Assembly: GCA_019425015.1 (NCBI GenBank) | Contig: JAHYYJ010000013.1 | Span: forward strand, 5,075 to 69,074 | Reading direction: 5' to 3' | From: Collinsella sp. | Lineage (GTDB): Bacteria; Actinomycetota; Coriobacteriia; Coriobacteriales; Coriobacteriaceae | Length of the DNA: 64,000 nucleotides | Shown here: positions 60,265 through 64,000 of the stretch, in pieces | Layout: each line of letters starts with the position of its first letter | Numbering within the stretch: position 1 is the stretch's first letter | Notes under the pieces: model-generated | What the model was told of the DNA's origin: nothing | Database searches by the model: none | Seen by the model: the letters and a program-made list of their open reading frames with translations, nothing else | Position numbers and translations under genes: made by a program

Positions 60265-62505
60265 CTATTTCTTAAACCGTGCACCCTGGCGTTTTCTGCC
60301 CGATGCGAACGTGGAACCCTTGCGGGCCTGCGAACGTAAGCGCTCGATCGTCTCGTCCTCAGACGCACCCTCGAGCATCGCCCGAATCTGAACGACGGCA
60401 TCGCGCAGGCGCGCCGCCTCCTCAAAGTCCATGGCGGCAGAAGCGTTGCGCATATCCTCTTCCATGGTTTCGACGATCCGGACAAGCTCGTCATGCGGTA
60501 GCTCTTCCAACTGCTCCGCAAGTGTCTGCTCGGGTACCACCGTTTCCGGCACGCCGCCCTCGCCCGACTCATCGGGCGTATAGAATGCGCCATGACCAAG
60601 AGAGTCGCCCTTCGAGCGCCCCTTGGAACCCACAGTCTTTTCGGCCTCGGCAATAAAGCTCGAAATGTCGTTAATGGCCTTGCGGACCGTCTTGGGCACA
60701 ATGCCATGCTCTTCGTTATATGCCATCTGAATCTCGCGACGGCGCTGCGTCTCCTCGATGGCTTCTTTCATCGAATCGGTCACAACGTCTGCATACATGA
60801 TGACCTCGCCATCGGCGTTACGGGCCGCGCGGCCAATCGTCTGAATCAACGAACGGCGGTTGCGCAAGAAGCCTTCCTTGTCAGCGTCGAGAATTGCCAC
60901 CAGCGAGACCTCGGGAAGGTCTAGACCCTCGCGGAGCAGGTTGATGCCAACGAGAACATCGATCTTGCCCTCGCGCAGCGTTCGCAGGATCTCGACACGG
61001 TCCATCGTCGCCGTATCGGAGTGCATGTAATTGACCTTAATGCCCGCATCAAGCAGGTGGTCGGTCAGGTCCTCGGCCATGCGCTTGGTCAACGTGGTCA
61101 CCAGCACACGCTCCTTGCGGGCAACGCGCTCGCGAATCTCGTCCTCAAGATCGTCAATCTGCCCACGAACCGGACGCACATCGATCTTGGGGTCGAGCAG
61201 GCCGGTCGGACGAATAATCTGCTCAACGTCGTTCTGGCTCACCCGCAGCTCGTAGTCGCCCGGCGTGGCCGAAACATAGATAAACTGGGGGATCCTTGCC
61301 TCAAACTCATCGAAACGAAGCGGGCGGTTGTCGAGCGCCGAGGGCAGGCGAAAACCATGCTCCACCAGCGTCACCTTACGCGAGCGGTCACCTTCGTGCA
61401 TGCCGCGAATCTGCGGCACCGTCACATGGCTCTCATCGATGATGCAGAGCATGTCCTTAGGAAAGTAATCGATCAGGGTAAACGGCGGCTCACCCGGCTT
61501 GCGACCGTCCAGATGACGCGAGTAGTTCTCGATGCCGTTGCAAAAGCCCATCGTCTCGAGCATCTCAAGATCATAATCGGTGCGCTGCTGCAGACGCTGC
61601 GCCTCGAGCAACTTGTCGGTCGCCTTGAGCTCCGCCACGCGCTTCTCGCACTCTTCGCTGATCGATTTCAGAGCCGCCTTGACCTTCGGCTTCTCGGTCA
61701 CGTAGTGCGATGCCGGCCATACGGGGATGGCCTCGTACTCACGCAGCATTTCACCGGTGACCTCATCGATCTCGGCAATCAGCTCGACCTCGTCGCCAAA
61801 GAACTCAAACCGCAACGGATGCTCGGCATAAGGCGGATACACGTCGACAACATCGCCGCGCACGCGGAACGTGCCGCGTGCCAGGTCATAGTCATTGCGA
61901 TCATATTGAATGTCGATAAGTGCATGGATAAAGTCATCGCGCTCGAGCGGCACCTTCTTGTCGACGTTCGGGGCTAGGCCCGCATAGTCCTCAGGAGAGC
62001 CAATGCCATAGATACACGAGACCGATGCGACGACGATCACATCTCGTCGAGAGAGCAGCGATGCGGTCGCCTGATGTCGCAGCATCTCGACCTCTTCGTT
62101 AATCGAGGAGTCTTTCTCGATATATGTATCGCTTTGCGGCACATACGCCTCGGGCTGATAGTAGTCGTAGTACGAGACGAAGTAGACCACAGCGTTGTTG
62201 GGAAAGAACTCTTTGAGCTCGCTCGCAAGCTGAGCAGCGAGCGTTTTATTCGGAGCCATGACCAGCGTCGGCTTTCCCAGGGCCTCAATAGTCTTTGCCA
62301 TCGTGAAGGTCTTGCCCGAACCAGTCACGCCCAGCAAAACCTGATAGCGGTCTCCGTCCCTCACACCCTGCACAAGCGACTCAATGGCTTTAGGCTGAGA
62401 GCCTGCAGGGTCATAGGGAGACACGACCTTAAACGGCACGTCAGAGCCTTCAACGCCAAAGCGCTTAAGTTCACCGCCAACGCGTTCTACTTCAAATTCC
62501 GCCAT
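60265..62505 (-). CDS. uvrB: Excinuclease ABC subunit B
   Basis: 746 residues, longer than the usual ~670. Walker A GVTGSGKTF near 60, the beta-hairpin VSYYDYYQPEAYVP, helicase motifs DESH and ATPGDYE, and a C-terminal UVR domain. The extra length lies in an insertion before the UVR domain (around 610-665; GSKGRSKGDSLGHGAF), Gly/Ser/acidic and probably flexible. Start ATG 62505 follows AGGAG. Last gene of coaE-slt-uvrB. Confidence 0.96.
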   Translation of the reverse strand: MAEFEVERVGGELKRFGVEGSDVPFKVVSPYDPAGSQPKAIESLVQGVRDGDRYQVLLGVTGSGKTFTMAKTIEALGKPTLVMAPNKTLAAQLASELKEFFPNNAVVYFVSYYDYYQPEAYVPQSDTYIEKDSSINEEVEMLRHQATASLLSRRDVIVVASVSCIYGIGSPEDYAGLAPNVDKKVPLERDDFIHALIDIQYDRNDYDLARGTFRVRGDVVDVYPPYAEHPLRFEFFGDEVELIAEIDEVTGEMLREYEAIPVWPASHYVTEKPKVKAALKSISEECEKRVAELKATDKLLEAQRLQQRTDYDLEMLETMGFCNGIENYSRHLDGRKPGEPPFTLIDYFPKDMLCIIDESHVTVPQIRGMHEGDRSRKVTLVEHGFRLPSALDNRPLRFDEFEARIPQFIYVSATPGDYELRVSQNDVEQIIRPTGLLDPKIDVRPVRGQIDDLEDEIRERVARKERVLVTTLTKRMAEDLTDHLLDAGIKVNYMHSDTATMDRVEILRTLREGKIDVLVGINLLREGLDLPEVSLVAILDADKEGFLRNRRSLIQTIGRAARNADGEVIMYADVVTDSMKEAIEETQRRREIQMAYNEEHGIVPKTVRKAINDISSFIAEAEKTVGSKGRSKGDSLGHGAFYTPDESGEGGVPETVVPEQTLAEQLEELPHDELVRIVETMEEDMRNASAAMDFEEAARLRDAVVQIRAMLEGASEDETIERLRSQARKGSTFASGRKRQGARFKK

Positions 62506-62556
62506 GGATACTCCTAACTCATATCTCTGCAGTATACGCAGGCGGCAGGCATAGTC

Positions 62557-63138
62557 CTATACGAACCGATCGGGATAGAGGGTCTTGTAGCGAACCCAGG
62601 CATTATTGACACGAATCAGATACGCCTGCGTCTCGGGAAAGGTGATTGCATTATGAAGCGACGTGCTCTGCTGCGCCCATCCGTCGACATTACCCATGCC
62701 AGCGTTATAGGCGGCAATGGCACTGTCAGTCGACCCGTTAAAATACGCTAGAAGATACGAAAGATACGCACAGCCAAACTCGATATTCGTAGCCGGATTG
62801 TTAAGGTTGTCGGCCGAATACTCGCCACCGTCGACAAGGCCCTTGGCGATCATATCCTGGGCAGTCTCGGGCATCAGCTGCATCAATCCCTGAGCACCTT
62901 GATTCGACTCGGCCTCGGGATCCCAATTCGATTCAGACTTAATGACAGCGCACACCAAATACGGATCCAGATTATGCGAAATGCTGGATTGCTTTACATA
63001 CGCCTCGTAGTCAATAGGATACAGCGGTTTAAAGAAAGCAGCAGGAGCATACGAGTAAACGAATGAGATAAGGCCGAAGACAAAAACGGCAGCCAGCGGT
63101 ATAAGGCGATACCAAGTAAGGAAACGCGTCTTAGGCAT
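62557..63138 (-). CDS. Lytic transglycosylase (GH23, Slt type)
   Basis: 193 residues. One N-terminal membrane segment (LIPLAAVFVFGLISFVYSY), then the SLT domain: catalytic Glu in IKSESNWDPEA, QGAQGLMQLMPETA, and AYNAGMGNVDGW. Cleaves peptidoglycan outside the membrane. ATG 63138 follows GGAGGAG and overlaps the coaE end by 8 bases. Confidence 0.9.
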   Translation of the reverse strand: MPKTRFLTWYRLIPLAAVFVFGLISFVYSYAPAAFFKPLYPIDYEAYVKQSSISHNLDPYLVCAVIKSESNWDPEAESNQGAQGLMQLMPETAQDMIAKGLVDGGEYSADNLNNPATNIEFGCAYLSYLLAYFNGSTDSAIAAYNAGMGNVDGWAQQSTSLHNAITFPETQAYLIRVNNAWVRYKTLYPDRFV

Positions 63139-63772
63139 CGGTCTCCTCCTTATCCACAACATCCCCGAACCCATGGCGCACAAGCCATGCATCCAGTTCT
63201 TCAAAGAGCGAGTTATCGCCTGCCGCATTATCTATAACCGTTGTAGCAAGATTGCACAGCGCAGACTCATCGGGCTGGCAAGCAGAACGGGCATCGAAAT
63301 CAGATGGCTCCATGCCACGTTGAATAGCACGCTCGCGACGAACTGACAAAGGAGCGCTGATGACCAGAATTTCATCAGCCAAGCCAAATGCATCCTCAAA
63401 ACCAGTCGGAGCAGAAACCTCGACTACCGCAAAGGGATAACAGGGAGACGAAACCGTACAACAAACCGGATCGAGAATCCTAAGCGAAAGCTGTTCAATG
63501 AGAACGGGATGCACGATACCATTGAGCCGTGCGACCGAATCAGGAGAAGCGAAAGCTCGAGAAGCGAGGATGCTGCGGCGAATGCCGCCTTCCTCATCCA
63601 AAATGTCCCAGCCGAATTCATCCGCTAAAGCATTGACGATATCAGAGCCCGGCACATACAGCGATTTTGCAAGCTCATCCAGATCGATAAGCATAGCGCC
63701 ACGAGATTCGAAATAGCGGCAGGCAGTCGACTTACCCGAAGCAATATTGCCCAAGACAAATACGGTAAACAT
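63131..63772 (-). CDS. coaE: Dephospho-CoA kinase
   Basis: 213 residues. P-loop GNIASGKST (the family's GGIGSGKS region, here with N), DLDELAKSLYVPG, and the conserved HP in GIVHPVLIE. Last step of coenzyme A synthesis. Start ATG 63772 after GGAGG. Confidence 0.85.
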   Translation of the reverse strand: MFTVFVLGNIASGKSTACRYFESRGAMLIDLDELAKSLYVPGSDIVNALADEFGWDILDEEGGIRRSILASRAFASPDSVARLNGIVHPVLIEQLSLRILDPVCCTVSSPCYPFAVVEVSAPTGFEDAFGLADEILVISAPLSVRRERAIQRGMEPSDFDARSACQPDESALCNLATTVIDNAAGDNSLFEELDAWLVRHGFGDVVDKEETDA

Positions 63773-63898
63773 CAAGCCCTCCCTAACGCCAATGCGAGTA
63801 ATTATCGCTCAAATACACTAGAAGGACTCAAAATACAGCCAAACAGTAAGAGCGCATACGGGGGAGCTAGGCCCCAAAGCACAACGTGTCTATAACGC
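63773..63898. other. Intergenic region between rRNA terminator and coaE
   Basis: About 126 bases with the coaE ribosome site and A/T-rich sequence (GATAAT near 63800 on the minus strand) that may hold its promoter. No gene seen. Confidence 0.35.
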
Positions 63899-63930
63899 AA
63901 AAAAGGGGGAGGCCGCGAGGCCTCCCCCTT
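63899..63930 (-). terminator. rRNA operon terminator
   Basis: AAGGGGGAGGCC-GCGA-GGCCTCCCCCTT, a 12-bp perfect stem with a GNRA-type loop, followed by T on the minus strand. Lies just 3' of the 5S sequence. Confidence 0.88.
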
Positions 63931-63960
63931 CTTCAGTTTCGCTGGCGGCTCGGTGCCGTC

Positions 63961-64000
63961 CACCGGTCAGCGGCGCCCTGGCCTCCCACGGGCTGGCCCC
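63961..64000 (-). rRNA. 5S rRNA, 3' end (partial)
   Basis: Minus-strand text ends GTGGGAGGCCAGGGCGCC, the pattern of the last helix of bacterial 5S rRNA (GTGGGAGAGTAGG.CGCC). The exact 3' end is uncertain by several bases. The rRNA operon would continue right of the window. Confidence 0.6.

Overview
The window looks like a chromosomal segment of a gut Coriobacteriia actinobacterium, most likely Collinsella or a close relative. This rests on about 60 % GC, whiA without a sporulation context, tightly packed operons, GTG/TTG starts behind strong Shine-Dalgarno sites, a peptide-type sialic-acid ABC system with a fused permease-ATPase, and predicted Tat-type lipoprotein binding proteins. The genus is inference; I could not search a database. 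No phage, complete insertion sequence or CRISPR array is visible.

Layout. 1-13.6 kb: the end of a cyclase-family gene, a ketopantoate-reductase-like gene, metY (O-acetylhomoserine sulfhydrylase) behind a strong promoter and a 17-codon leader ORF with two Cys codons, a divergent LysR regulator, rnhA, an oxidoreductase, acylphosphatase, a Fur-family regulator, a HAD phosphatase, a slyD-ureE pair, an M19 dipeptidase, a YgjP-type metalloprotease, and folE-HD-folB. 13.6-16.9 kb: the anaerobic ribonucleotide reductase nrdD-nrdG behind a near-consensus NrdR box. 17.5-18.5 kb: a tRNA cluster (Val, three Gly copies, Cys, plus a Gly 3' remnant), almost every gene with its own terminator. 18.5-21.7 kb: a partner-switching module (a PAS-GAF-PP2C phosphatase and a STAS-HATPase fusion), then tRNA-Leu. 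22.4-28.4 kb: an oppABCDF-type peptide transporter. 28.7-33.8 kb: the glycolytic set gap-pgk-tpiA-gpmI, then secG. 34-35.8 kb: rapZ-whiA. 35.9-46.4 kb: a nine-gene sialic-acid uptake and breakdown operon. 46.7-63.8 kb: uvrC, murJ, ybaK, uvrA, an LtaS-like membrane sulfatase, mrp, two flavoproteins, and coaE-slt-uvrB. The window ends in the 3' end of a 5S rRNA gene whose operon lies to the right.

How genes work together. In the sialic-acid operon a lipoprotein binding protein, a permease, a permease-ATPase fusion and an ATPase import the ligand. An AXE1-family esterase may remove O-acetyl groups. NanA-, NanK- and NanE-like enzymes then convert sialic acid to GlcNAc-6-P; nagA and nagB are not in the window. 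Beside the esterase lies a relative that has lost its nucleophile serine.

The most unusual signal is non-coding. Six large concentric or near-concentric palindromes (about 88-136 bp) sit between genes. Their helices differ completely in sequence but stay complementary. Their internal loops are conserved, splitting them into two families: A/C/D (14503-14638, 22013-22137, 22319-22445) and B/E/F (17805-17905, 36654-36751, 37812-37899). That covariation pattern is what a selected structured RNA or DNA element would show. Also notable: three tRNA promoters carry an A/T palindrome matching UP-element consensus at the same distance from the -35 box.
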